From assembly GCA_963783105.1 (NCBI GenBank), contig CAWAMI010000007.1, forward strand, positions 806,001 to 870,000: 64,000 bases of DNA. The letters run 5' to 3'. Below the pieces are notes generated by a model that saw only the letters and a program-made list of their open reading frames with translations, was not told the DNA's origin and did not search any database. The translations under genes and the position numbers were made by a program. Within the stretch, counting starts at the first letter, position 1; each line of letters starts with the position of its first letter. This DNA is from JAVEDQ01 sp963783105 (GTDB taxonomy: Bacteria > Actinomycetota > Actinomycetes > Frankiales > Frankiaceae). This document shows, piece after piece, positions 51,239 to 59,123 of the stretch.

Positions 51239-53362
51239 CTAGTTGCCGGTCGTGCCACCCACTGTGGCCCCGACCTTGGACAGGGTGGAGTGTGCGGCGG
51301 CGACCACGCGCTCCGCGGTGAGGCCGAACTGCTCGTACAGGACGTCGTAGGGCGCGCTGGCGCCGTAGTGCTCCAGCGACACCATCTCGCCGGCCTCGCC
51401 GACGATCTCCCGCCAGCCCTGGGCGATGCCCGCCTCGATGCTCACGCGGGCCTTGATGCCCGGCGGCAGGACGGTCTGGCGGTAGGAGTCCTCCTGCGCG
51501 AAGAACCACTCGAAGCAGGGGAGGGAGACGACGCGGGTGGGCGTGCCCTCAGCCTCCAGCCGCTCCCGGGCGGCGAGGGCGATCTGCACCTCCGAGCCGG
51601 TGCCGATGAGGATGACCTCCGGGATGCCGCTGCTCGCCTCGGCGAGGACGTAGCCGCCCTTCGCGGTGCCCTCGGCGCTGCCGAGGGTGCTGCGGTCCAG
51701 GGTGGGGACGCCCTGCCGGGTGAGGGCCAGCCCGACCGGTCCGTCCGTCTTCTCCAGGGCGGTCCGCCAGGCGATCACTGTTTCGTTGGCGTCGGCCGGC
51801 CGGACGAAGTCGAGGCCCGGGATGGCCCGCAGCGCCGCGAAGTGCTCGATCGGCTGGTGCGTCGGGCCGTCCTCGCCGAGCCCGATGGAGTCGTGCGTCC
51901 AGACGTAGATGTTCGGCAGCTTCATCAGCGCCGCCAGCCGGACCGCGCCGCGCATGTAGTCGCTGAAGGTGAGGAACGTGCCGCCGTAGACGCGGGTGCC
52001 GCCGTGCAGCGTGATGCCGTTCATCACCGCGCCCATGCCGTGCTCGCGGACGCCGAAGTGCAGCGTGCGGCCGTACGGACCGCGGTCGTCCGCCTCCGTC
52101 GGGAGGAACGACTTCTGGCCCTTCATCGTGGTGTTGTTGGAGCCGGCGAGGTCGGCCGAGCCGCCCCACAGTTCGGGCAGCACATCGGCGAGGGCGGACA
52201 GCACCTCACCCGAGGCCTTCCGCGTCGCCTGGCCCTTGGGGTCGGCATCGAACACCGGCAGGGCCTTGTTCCACCCTTCCGGCAGCCGCCGCTCCTGCAT
52301 GCGCACGAGCAGCTCATGACGGTCGGGGTTGTCGGACTTCCAGGCTTCGAACTGCTTCAGCCAGACCTCGTGCGCCTCCCGGCCGCGCTGCACGACCCCG
52401 CGGGCGTGCGCGAGGACGTCGTCGGGCACGTCGAAGTTCTTCTCCGGGTTCAGACCCAGCACCTTCTTGGTGGCCGCGACCTCGTCGGCGCCGAGCGCAC
52501 TGCCGTGCGCGGCGCCCGTGTTCTGGGCGTTCGGTGCCGGATAGGCGATGACGCTGCGCATCGAGATCAGGCTCGGCCGGTCCGTCTCGTCCTTCGCCGC
52601 CTGCAGGGCGGTGCGCAGGGCGTTGACGTCCTCGGCGTTGTCGACCCGCTGGACGTGCCAACCGTAGGCCTCGTACCGCTTGCCCACGTCCTCCGAGAAG
52701 GCGACGTCGGTGTTGCCCTCGATCGAGATGTGGTTGTCGTCGTAGATCATGATGAGGTTGCCGAGCTTCTGGTGGCCCGCCAGGCTCGAGGCCTCCGAGG
52801 CGACGCCCTCCTCCATGTCACCGTCGGAGGCGAAGCAGTAGATGTGGTGGTCGAACACGCTCTGGCCCAGCGGGGTGTCCGGGTCGTAGAGCCCGCGCTC
52901 CCGCCGTGCGGCCATGGCCATGCCGACCGCGTTGCCGACGCCCTGGCCCAGGGGGCCGGTCGTGGTCTCGACGCCGAGGGTGTGCCCGTGCTCGGGGTGG
53001 CCGGGGGTGCGGCTGCCCCATTGCCGGAGGAGCTTGAGGTCCTCGATCGTCAGGCCGTAGCCGGACAGGAAGAGCTGGATGTAGAGCGTGACGCTGGAGT
53101 GGCCGCACGACAGCACGAAGCGGTCGCGACCGAGCCACTCGGGGTCCGTCGGGTCGTGCCGCAGGAACTCCTGGAACAACAGATAGGCCGCCGGTGCGAG
53201 GCTCATGGCCGTGCCCGGGTGACCGGACCCGGCCGCCTCGACCGAGTCCATCGCCAGCGCCCGGATCACGTCGACCGCGCGCCCGTCCAGCTCCGACGAC
53301 CAACCCGTGCCGGACTTGCTCCTGGACTCTCCGGAACGGGTTGCTTCCTTCGTCGTCGCCAC
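51239..53362 (-). CDS. tkt: Transketolase
   Basis: 707 residues from GTG 53362 (VATTKEATRSG), with GAGAGG upstream; ATG 53419 is an in-frame alternative. Thiamine diphosphate binding: GDMEEGVASEASSLAGHQ...DDN. Other conserved parts are SGHPGTAMSLAP, LSCGHSSVTLY, GPLGQGVGNAVGMAMA, the Pyr domain from GWNKALPVF, and WTHDSIGLGEDGPTHQP. It shuttles two-carbon units between pentose phosphates and glycolysis. First gene of the pentose phosphate operon, divergent from ctaB. Confidence 0.96.
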   Translation of the reverse strand: MATTKEATRSGESRSKSGTGWSSELDGRAVDVIRALAMDSVEAAGSGHPGTAMSLAPAAYLLFQEFLRHDPTDPEWLGRDRFVLSCGHSSVTLYIQLFLSGYGLTIEDLKLLRQWGSRTPGHPEHGHTLGVETTTGPLGQGVGNAVGMAMAARRERGLYDPDTPLGQSVFDHHIYCFASDGDMEEGVASEASSLAGHQKLGNLIMIYDDNHISIEGNTDVAFSEDVGKRYEAYGWHVQRVDNAEDVNALRTALQAAKDETDRPSLISMRSVIAYPAPNAQNTGAAHGSALGADEVAATKKVLGLNPEKNFDVPDDVLAHARGVVQRGREAHEVWLKQFEAWKSDNPDRHELLVRMQERRLPEGWNKALPVFDADPKGQATRKASGEVLSALADVLPELWGGSADLAGSNNTTMKGQKSFLPTEADDRGPYGRTLHFGVREHGMGAVMNGITLHGGTRVYGGTFLTFSDYMRGAVRLAALMKLPNIYVWTHDSIGLGEDGPTHQPIEHFAALRAIPGLDFVRPADANETVIAWRTALEKTDGPVGLALTRQGVPTLDRSTLGSAEGTAKGGYVLAEASSGIPEVILIGTGSEVQIALAARERLEAEGTPTRVVSLPCFEWFFAQEDSYRQTVLPPGIKARVSIEAGIAQGWREIVGEAGEMVSLEHYGASAPYDVLYEQFGLTAERVVAAAHSTLSKVGATVGGTTGN

Positions 53363-53772
53363 TGGTTCGATCCTCTCCACGCTGTCCGCGAGGTTGACGG
53401 TGTCGGGCGGGGCTCGCATCTCGGAGCGCGTCGCGGCTCGCCCTACCCCGTGCCTGCATCGATTCACACACGAACGTTGCCGAATGGGAACCGATGCCGC
53501 CGTGGTCGCGGCAGTTCGGATCCGTACGGCGGGACGTAGCCTGCCAGGCTCCTGTCCCCCTGTCGCGGGCGGGACGTTGCGAACGGGCAAATCCTTTTCG
53601 TCCGGCGGCGGCCGTCTCCCTGGACGCCGGGCCGCGACGCAACTCACCAGGGTCCGACCCGGTTCCGCAGCCCCTGCAACCGCTCGCGGCGCGGTTGCGC
53701 GACTAGACTCGGTACCGGCGGTCGAACAGACCGTCGCGAACGTTCTTCTCGCCGAGTCGCTAGAGGTCGCTC
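53363..53772. promoter_or_regulatory. Divergent control region between tkt and ctaB
   Basis: 410 bases without a convincing gene. It must carry the promoters for the pentose phosphate operon (minus) and for ctaB (plus). The motif GAACGTT occurs at 53472-53478, and the perfect palindrome GAACGTTC at 53738-53745, close to the ctaB start. An AT-richer stretch lies at 53584-53600 (GCAAATCCTTTTCG). Confidence 0.5.
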
Positions 53773-54774
53773 TTGTCCTTGCTGGCACCGGCCGCGAGCC
53801 GTCGGGCGGCGCCGCGGTCGCCCGCGGTTGACGCGTCCTCGTCGTCGGCCGAATCGTCGTCGGCCGAATCGTCGTCGTCGCCGGAGCCCCGGCGTCCGCG
53901 GCGGTGGACCGACACGGTCGCCGCCTACGTCGCGCTGACCAAGCCGCGGATCATCGAGCTGCTGCTGGTCACGACCGTGCCGCCGATGATCCTGGCCGCA
54001 CGCGGCCTGCCGTCCTGGTGGTTGATCGTCGCGACGCTGCTCGGCGGGACGTTGGCCGCCGGCAGCGCGAACACCATCAACTGCTACGTCGACCGCGACA
54101 TCGACCAGGTCATGCGCCGGACGTCGCGTCGTCCGCTGGCGCGGGCGCAGGTCTCGCCGGTGGCCGCCCTGCGCTTCGGGCTCGTGCTGGGCGTGCTGGC
54201 GACGCTGTGGCTCGGCTTCACGGTCAACTGGCCGTCGGCGCTGCTCGCCGACGCCGCGATCCTGTTCTACGTCTTCGTCTACACCCTCGGGTTGAAGCGG
54301 CGGAGCCCGTCGAACATCGTCATCGGCGGCGCGGCCGGCTGCTTCCCGGTGATCATCGGGTGGTCGGCCGTGACGGGCACCGTGGGTTGGCCGGCTCTGC
54401 TGCTGTTCCTGGTGGTCTTCCTCTGGACGCCGCCGCACTTCTGGGCGCTGGCGATGCGCTTCAAGGACGACTACGCCGCCGCCGGGGTGCCGATGCTGCC
54501 GGTGGTCACGACCCCCCTGGTCGTCGCCCGGCGGATCACCGTCTACAGCTACCTCATGGTCGCGACCTCGCTGCTGCTGGTGCCGGTGGCCGAGCTCGGG
54601 ATGATCTACCTGCTCGCGGCCCTGGGTTCAGGTGGATGGTTCCTCGTCGAGGCGCACGCGCTGCAGCGGCGGGTGGCGCAGGGGCGGCCCGCCAGGACGA
54701 TGCGGCTGTTCCACCTGTCGATCACGTACCTGACGCTGGTGTTCCTCGCCGTGGCGGTCGACCAGCTGATCTGA
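53773..54774 (+). CDS. ctaB: Heme o synthase (protoheme IX farnesyltransferase)
   Basis: 333 residues from TTG 53773 (AGAGG about eight bases upstream). Residues 1-45 are a Ser/Ala/Glu-rich cytosolic leader encoded partly by a 15-base repeat (53837-53880). Then comes the UbiA-family membrane core with LTKPRIIELLLVTTVPPMILA and the prenyl-diphosphate motif NCYVDRDIDQVMRRTSRRPL. LWTPPHFWALAMRFKDDYAAAGVPMLP is the second family motif. It attaches the farnesyl group to protoheme for cytochrome oxidase. The next heme A step, ctaA, is convergent downstream. Confidence 0.96.
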   Translation: MSLLAPAASRRAAPRSPAVDASSSSAESSSAESSSSPEPRRPRRWTDTVAAYVALTKPRIIELLLVTTVPPMILAARGLPSWWLIVATLLGGTLAAGSANTINCYVDRDIDQVMRRTSRRPLARAQVSPVAALRFGLVLGVLATLWLGFTVNWPSALLADAAILFYVFVYTLGLKRRSPSNIVIGGAAGCFPVIIGWSAVTGTVGWPALLLFLVVFLWTPPHFWALAMRFKDDYAAAGVPMLPVVTTPLVVARRITVYSYLMVATSLLLVPVAELGMIYLLAALGSGGWFLVEAHALQRRVAQGRPARTMRLFHLSITYLTLVFLAVAVDQLI

Positions 54775-54798
54775 GCTGGGCTGGGCTGGGCTGGGCTG
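54775..54798. repeat. Pentanucleotide GCTGG repeat
   Basis: Four consecutive GCTGG units plus part of a fifth lie immediately after the ctaB stop. It is non-coding and too short to say more. Confidence 0.8.
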
Positions 54799-54892
54799 CA
54801 GGGTCGGCGTTCGCGCCCGCCTCGCCGTTCACCTCCGCCGCCGTCGGCCACCTTGTCGGATGGGCCGGGGCCGCCCTCCCGCCCGGTCGAGT

Positions 54893-54945
54893 GGATCAAC
54901 TGTCCCTGGCCGGCCCGACGGCCAGGTCAAAGGGACAGTTGATCC
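54893..54945. terminator. Strong inverted repeat between convergent ctaB and ctaA
   Basis: Perfect 15-base arms GGATCAACTGTCCCT (54893-54907) and AGGGACAGTTGATCC (54931-54945) enclose a second stem TGGCC/GGCCA (54907-54911, 54920-54924). The symmetry and position between two converging genes fit a bidirectional terminator. There is no flanking T-run. Confidence 0.75.
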
Positions 54946-54989
54946 GCGAGGGGGTCGGCCGGCGCTCCGCGACGCGGCCGGCGAGCCGC

Positions 54990-55955
54990 TCAGGCGCTGA
55001 CCGACTCCTCGAGCACGATCGTCCGCGGGGCGGGCGGGCCCGGGTCACCCGGGCCCGGCACCGGCAGGGCCAGCAGCAGCTGCAGGCGCAGCGCGAAGAT
55101 CCACACGAGCGTGGCGCCAAGCAGGTGGAAGGCGACGAGCCCGGCCGGGATGCCCAGGAAGTACTGCGTGAAGCCGAGCGCCACCTGCCCCAGCACGACC
55201 AGGGCGAGCAGATCGGCGCTGCGGCGCGCGCCCTGGGACGCGCGGGCCAGCCGGACGGCCACCAGGGCCGCGATCACCAGGCCGGTGAGCAGCATCGCGG
55301 CGTCGGCGTGCAGCTGGGAGACGCCGCGCACGTCGAAGCCGAACCGGCGCAGATCCTCGCTGTCGCCGCTGTGCGGACCACTGCCCGTGACGACCGTGCC
55401 GATGACGAGGACGGCCCCGGCCACGAGCGTGAGCGCGGTGGCGAGAAGGCGCATCTCGCGCTGGGGGGCACGGTGCGGCGAAGGATCGCGGCGGGCGCGG
55501 ACGTCCAGCACGACCGCGTCGAGCAGCAGCGCCATCGAGAGGAGGAAGTGCCCGGCGACCAGTGCGGGATGCAGGTGGAACAACACCGTCAGCCCGCCGA
55601 GCACGGCCTGGCCGAGGTAGCCCACCCAGAGCCCGAAGCTCAGCAGCACCAGGTCACGACGCCGGCGCTCACCCCGGGGCGTGGGGATCTTCTCCAGCAG
55701 CAGCGCCACCAACGGCAGTGCGAGCACGACCAGGCCGACGACGAGCGTCACGACCCGGTTGCCGAACTCGACGACTCCGTGGATGTCGTACTCCGGGCGC
55801 GTGACGAACGAGCCGTCGCCACACTGCGGCCACGTCGGGCATCCGAGACCGCTGCCGGTGAGGCGGACGGCACCCCCGCTCACGACGATGAGGGCGAGCA
55901 GCACGACGGCGGCCCGCGTGAGCAGGCGGAACGTCGGTAGAGGCACCCGGAACAT
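54990..55955 (-). CDS. ctaA: Heme A synthase
   Basis: 321 residues from ATG 55955. Eight hydrophobic segments are predicted by eye, starting LLTRAAVVLLALIVVSGGAVRLTGSGLGCPTWPQCG, where the cysteine pair CPTWPQC is typical of Gram-positive CtaA. Heme-ligand histidines lie in DIHGVVEFGNR, LHPALVAGHFLLSMA, SQLHADAAML and VAFHLLGATLVW. It converts heme O to heme A. Last gene of a minus-strand series that begins with glpK; 53 bases separate it from the acidic membrane protein gene upstream. Confidence 0.94.
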   Translation of the reverse strand: MFRVPLPTFRLLTRAAVVLLALIVVSGGAVRLTGSGLGCPTWPQCGDGSFVTRPEYDIHGVVEFGNRVVTLVVGLVVLALPLVALLLEKIPTPRGERRRRDLVLLSFGLWVGYLGQAVLGGLTVLFHLHPALVAGHFLLSMALLLDAVVLDVRARRDPSPHRAPQREMRLLATALTLVAGAVLVIGTVVTGSGPHSGDSEDLRRFGFDVRGVSQLHADAAMLLTGLVIAALVAVRLARASQGARRSADLLALVVLGQVALGFTQYFLGIPAGLVAFHLLGATLVWIFALRLQLLLALPVPGPGDPGPPAPRTIVLEESVSA

Positions 55956-56008
55956 CTCTTCGATGGTATGGGTGCGAGCGGCGGCCGGGCCGCCCCGCAG
56001 CGCCGGGA

Positions 56009-57268
56009 TCAGTCCCAGTCCGGGTACTCCGGCTGCGGCCGCTTGGACCAGCGATCCACCAGCTCGGCGTTGACCACCGCGAACAGCAGCAGCACGACGA
56101 GCGGCAGCAGGAAGGGCCAGCTGTCGAAGCCGAAGGGCAGCACCAGCAACCACCACGGAGACACCGAGGTGAGCAGCGGGATACCGCAGTAGTTGCACTC
56201 GTCGTAGGTGAAGCCGGAGCGCCAGTAGAGGAGCACCGTGATCAGCAGTGCCACCCCGACGACCATGAGGTAGTTGTAGGCCGCGCGGCTCCAGTGGTGG
56301 CGAGCCCAGTGCGCCCCGGCGACGACGCCTTCGCGCGCGCGCCGCGCGCCGGTGCTCAGACCGGTTCGGACCCCGGTCGCGCCTCGTCCGACCCCCGTGC
56401 GCACTCCGGACACCCCGCGACTGAGTCCACCGCGGATGTCCGTCGAGGGCAGCCGGGGGAGGTGCGGGCGGCGACGTCGCGGGGACGGGACGGCGGCGGT
56501 CGCCGCTTCGTCCTCGTGGTCCTCGTGGCTGCCGTCGAGGTCGAGGTCGCCAGCAACGCCGGGCTCGGCGGCAGGGACTTGGGCGGCGGCAGGGACTCGG
56601 CTCGCCGTGCCCTCGACGGCAGAGACGGAGGGATCGGCCGGAAGCGATTCGGCGGCGGTGGCGGCTGTGGCGGTGACATCTGTGGCGGTGGCGTCTGTGG
56701 CGGTGGCCGCCGCGACGGGAGCCGCGGGCTCGGCGGCGCGCTTCGAGCGGCGCCGAAAGAGGCGACGCCGACCCCGTCGACCAGACCCGTCGGTCGTGGC
56801 GCGGTCCCCCTCGACGTCGTCGTGCTCGTCCTCGAGCTCGTCGCCGTCCTCGAGTTCGTCGTCGTCCTCGTAGTCGTCGTCCCAGTACTCGTCGTCCTCG
56901 AGGTCGTCGGAGCCGAGCTCCTCGTAACCGTCCTCGTACTCCTCGAGCTCGTCGTCGAGCTCTTCGTCGTACTCGTCCTCGAGGTCGTCGTCGTAGTCGT
57001 CCTCGTACTCGTCGTCCCAGTACTCGTCGTCCTCGTACTCGTCCTCGAACCCGTCGTCGGCCTGCTCGGACGCCGGCTGCGTCTCCGTGCGTGGGCTCGG
57101 CAACGGGCGCGGACGAGGGCGACGACGGGTGGAGGTGGCAGCGCTCGAAGCGGGGTCGCTCCCCTCGAGGATCGGCGGCTCTCCGGATCCGTCGGGGCCG
57201 GGCACGGGACCGGCCGGCTCGGGCGGCGGCTGGGGGCGGCGCAAACGCGGCGAACGGAAACGAACCAT
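56009..57268 (-). CDS. Membrane protein with long acidic Asp/Glu/Tyr repeat region
   Basis: 419 residues from ATG 57268; I do not recognise a family. Four parts are visible. A basic/proline-rich start (1-70) is followed by a stretch of almost only Asp, Glu and Tyr (71-155) with two copies of DDEYWDD and related EDEY/EDDY repeats. Next comes an Ala/Thr-rich linker with arginine clusters (160-320, RRGRRRLFRRRSKR). The C-terminal membrane domain has helices near 325-345 and 365-398, and the motif ECNYCGIPLL between them. A large cytosolic disordered tail on a small membrane anchor is likely. Same strand as, and between, the ABC-2 exporter genes and ctaA. Confidence 0.75.
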   Translation of the reverse strand: MVRFRSPRLRRPQPPPEPAGPVPGPDGSGEPPILEGSDPASSAATSTRRRPRPRPLPSPRTETQPASEQADDGFEDEYEDDEYWDDEYEDDYDDDLEDEYDEELDDELEEYEDGYEELGSDDLEDDEYWDDDYEDDDELEDGDELEDEHDDVEGDRATTDGSGRRGRRRLFRRRSKRAAEPAAPVAAATATDATATDVTATAATAAESLPADPSVSAVEGTASRVPAAAQVPAAEPGVAGDLDLDGSHEDHEDEAATAAVPSPRRRRPHLPRLPSTDIRGGLSRGVSGVRTGVGRGATGVRTGLSTGARRAREGVVAGAHWARHHWSRAAYNYLMVVGVALLITVLLYWRSGFTYDECNYCGIPLLTSVSPWWLLVLPFGFDSWPFLLPLVVLLLFAVVNAELVDRWSKRPQPEYPDWD

Positions 57269-57367
57269 GGCGCGAGAAGGGTACGACCTTCCCGGGTGCG
57301 ATGCGCCACCGACCGGCGACAGCGCGTTCCCGTGTCGCCCGTTCAGCCCAGCGTCACCCGCTCGGAA

Positions 57368-58165
57368 TCACTCCCACCGGAAGGTCCGGGCGGCCAGGAC
57401 CCCCGCGACCACCGCCCACACCGCGAGCACGATGACGTCCCCGGCCGGCAGGCCGGCGCCGTCGGCCAGGACCGATCTCAGCCCGTCGGCCAGGGCCGCG
57501 GCGGGCAGCGCCTCGCCGACGGCCGCCACGGGACCGGGCAGCTGGTCCAACGGGAAGACGATCCCGCCGAGCATCAGCAGGACCAGGTAGATGCCGTTGG
57601 CCGCGGCCAGCGTCGCCTCGGCTCGCAGTGTCCCGGCCATGAGCAGCCCGAGCGCGGCGAAGGCGGCGGTGCCGAGCACGATCAGCAGCACCACCCAGAG
57701 CGGGTTGCCGTGGGGCTGCCAACCGAGGAGCAGCCCGACGACGACCAGCAGCGCCACCTGGATCACCTCGACCGCGAGGACCGCCAGGGTCTTGCCGGCC
57801 AGCAGCACCCCGCGCGGCAGCGGCGACGCGCCCAACCGCTTCAGGGCCCCGTACGAGCGCTCGAAGCCGGTGGCGATCGCCAGGCCGGTGAAGCTCGTCG
57901 ACAGCACCGCCAGCGCGAGCACCCCGGGGACGACGAAGTCCACAGGATCGTCGGAGCCGGCGGGCAGGGCGTCCTCGGGCAGCACGTCCACGGCGGAGAA
58001 GAACAGCAGCAGTGCGAGCGGGATGATGAGGGTGAGCAGCACCGACTCGCCGCGTCGCAACGTGAGCTTGAGCTCCAGCGTGGCCTGCGCCAGCAGCATC
58101 CGCGTGGTCGAGGCCGGCGCGGGCGCCGGCGTCAGATCCAACGAGGAGACCTCGGTGCTCGTCAC
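57368..58165 (-). CDS. ABC-2 type exporter permease
   Basis: 265 residues from GTG 58165, overlapping the ATPase gene stop (GTGA). Six hydrophobic segments: SVLLTLIIPLALLLFFSAV, VVPGVLALAVLSTSFTGLAIA, LAVLAVEVIQVALLVVVGLLLG, LWVVLLIVLGTAAFAALGLLMA, GIYLVLLMLGGIVFPL and VIVLAVWAVVAGVLAA. The cytosolic segment GFERSYGALKRLGASPLPRG is the ABC-2 coupling motif. In several actinobacteria an ABC exporter of this type sits beside ctaA. The substrate is unknown. Confidence 0.9.
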   Translation of the reverse strand: MTSTEVSSLDLTPAPAPASTTRMLLAQATLELKLTLRRGESVLLTLIIPLALLLFFSAVDVLPEDALPAGSDDPVDFVVPGVLALAVLSTSFTGLAIATGFERSYGALKRLGASPLPRGVLLAGKTLAVLAVEVIQVALLVVVGLLLGWQPHGNPLWVVLLIVLGTAAFAALGLLMAGTLRAEATLAAANGIYLVLLMLGGIVFPLDQLPGPVAAVGEALPAAALADGLRSVLADGAGLPAGDVIVLAVWAVVAGVLAARTFRWE

Positions 58166-59091
58166 GAGCGCAGCTCCGTCCCGGTCAGGTCGAGGAAGAC
58201 GTCCTCGAGCGTGCGTTGCTCGACGCGGACGTCGGAGGCGAGCACGCCGTGGCTCGCGCACCACGCGGTGACAGAGGCCAGCATCGCCGGATCGACGTCG
58301 CCGCGGATCACGTAGGAACCCCGCGGCTGCTCGAGCGCGGTGGTCCCCGCCGGCAGCGCCGTCAGCAGCTGGTCGAGGTCGAGGCCGGGGGACGCCGTGA
58401 AGCGCAGCTGCCCGTCGGCGCCGCCGCGGGTCAGCTCGGCGGGAGTCCCGCTGGCGATCACACGACCGCCGTCGATGATCACGACCTCGTCGGCCAGGCG
58501 CTCCGCCTCGTCCATCGCGTGCGTGGTCAGCAGCACCCCGACACCGGCTACGCGTAGCTCGCGGATGAGCTCCCACGTCGCCCGGCGGGCCTGCACGTCG
58601 AGCCCGGCGGTCGGCTCGTCGAGGAAGACGAGCTCCGGGCGGCCGACCACCGCGAGCGCCAGGGCCAGCCGCTGCCGTTCCCCGCCGGACAGGCGCCGGC
58701 ACGCCGTGCGCCGGACGCCGCCCAGCCCGAGTCGCTCCATCAGCGCGTCGGGGTCGAGCGGGTCGCGGAACAGGCTGGCCAGGTGACGGACCATCTCGCC
58801 GGCCTGCGCCCCGGGATAGAACCCGCCGGACTGCAGCATGACGCCGATCCGGGCCCGCAGCCGGGCCTCGTCGGCGACCGGGTCGAGCCCGAGGACCCGT
58901 ACGGAGCCCGCGTCGGGACGACGGAAGCCCTCGCAGATCTCGACGGTCGTCGTCTTGCCGGCTCCGTTGGGCCCGAGCAGGGCCGTGACCTCGCCCCGGC
59001 GCGCCCGCAGCGACAGCCCCTGCACCGCCCTGATCGCGCCGCCCCGTCCGTAGGACTTGACGAGGTCGAGGACCTCTACGGCGTCGGGCAC
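58162..59091 (-). CDS. ABC-2 type exporter ATPase
   Basis: 309 residues from GTG 59091. Walker A GPNGAGKTT, Q-loop MLQSGGFYPGAQ, signature LSGGERQRLALALAV, Walker B LVFLDEPTAGLD and the H-loop TTHAMDEAERLADEVVIIDGG are complete. A C-terminal accessory domain (about 225-309) ends VRVEQRTLEDVFLDLTGTELRS, typical of drug/lipid exporter ATPases. It starts 32 bases after glpD on the same strand and may be co-transcribed with it. Confidence 0.92.
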   Translation of the reverse strand: MPDAVEVLDLVKSYGRGGAIRAVQGLSLRARRGEVTALLGPNGAGKTTTVEICEGFRRPDAGSVRVLGLDPVADEARLRARIGVMLQSGGFYPGAQAGEMVRHLASLFRDPLDPDALMERLGLGGVRRTACRRLSGGERQRLALALAVVGRPELVFLDEPTAGLDVQARRATWELIRELRVAGVGVLLTTHAMDEAERLADEVVIIDGGRVIASGTPAELTRGGADGQLRFTASPGLDLDQLLTALPAGTTALEQPRGSYVIRGDVDPAMLASVTAWCASHGVLASDVRVEQRTLEDVFLDLTGTELRS

Positions 59092-59123
59092 GCCTTCCGA
59101 GTCTAGGGAGCGTCGGCGCGGTC

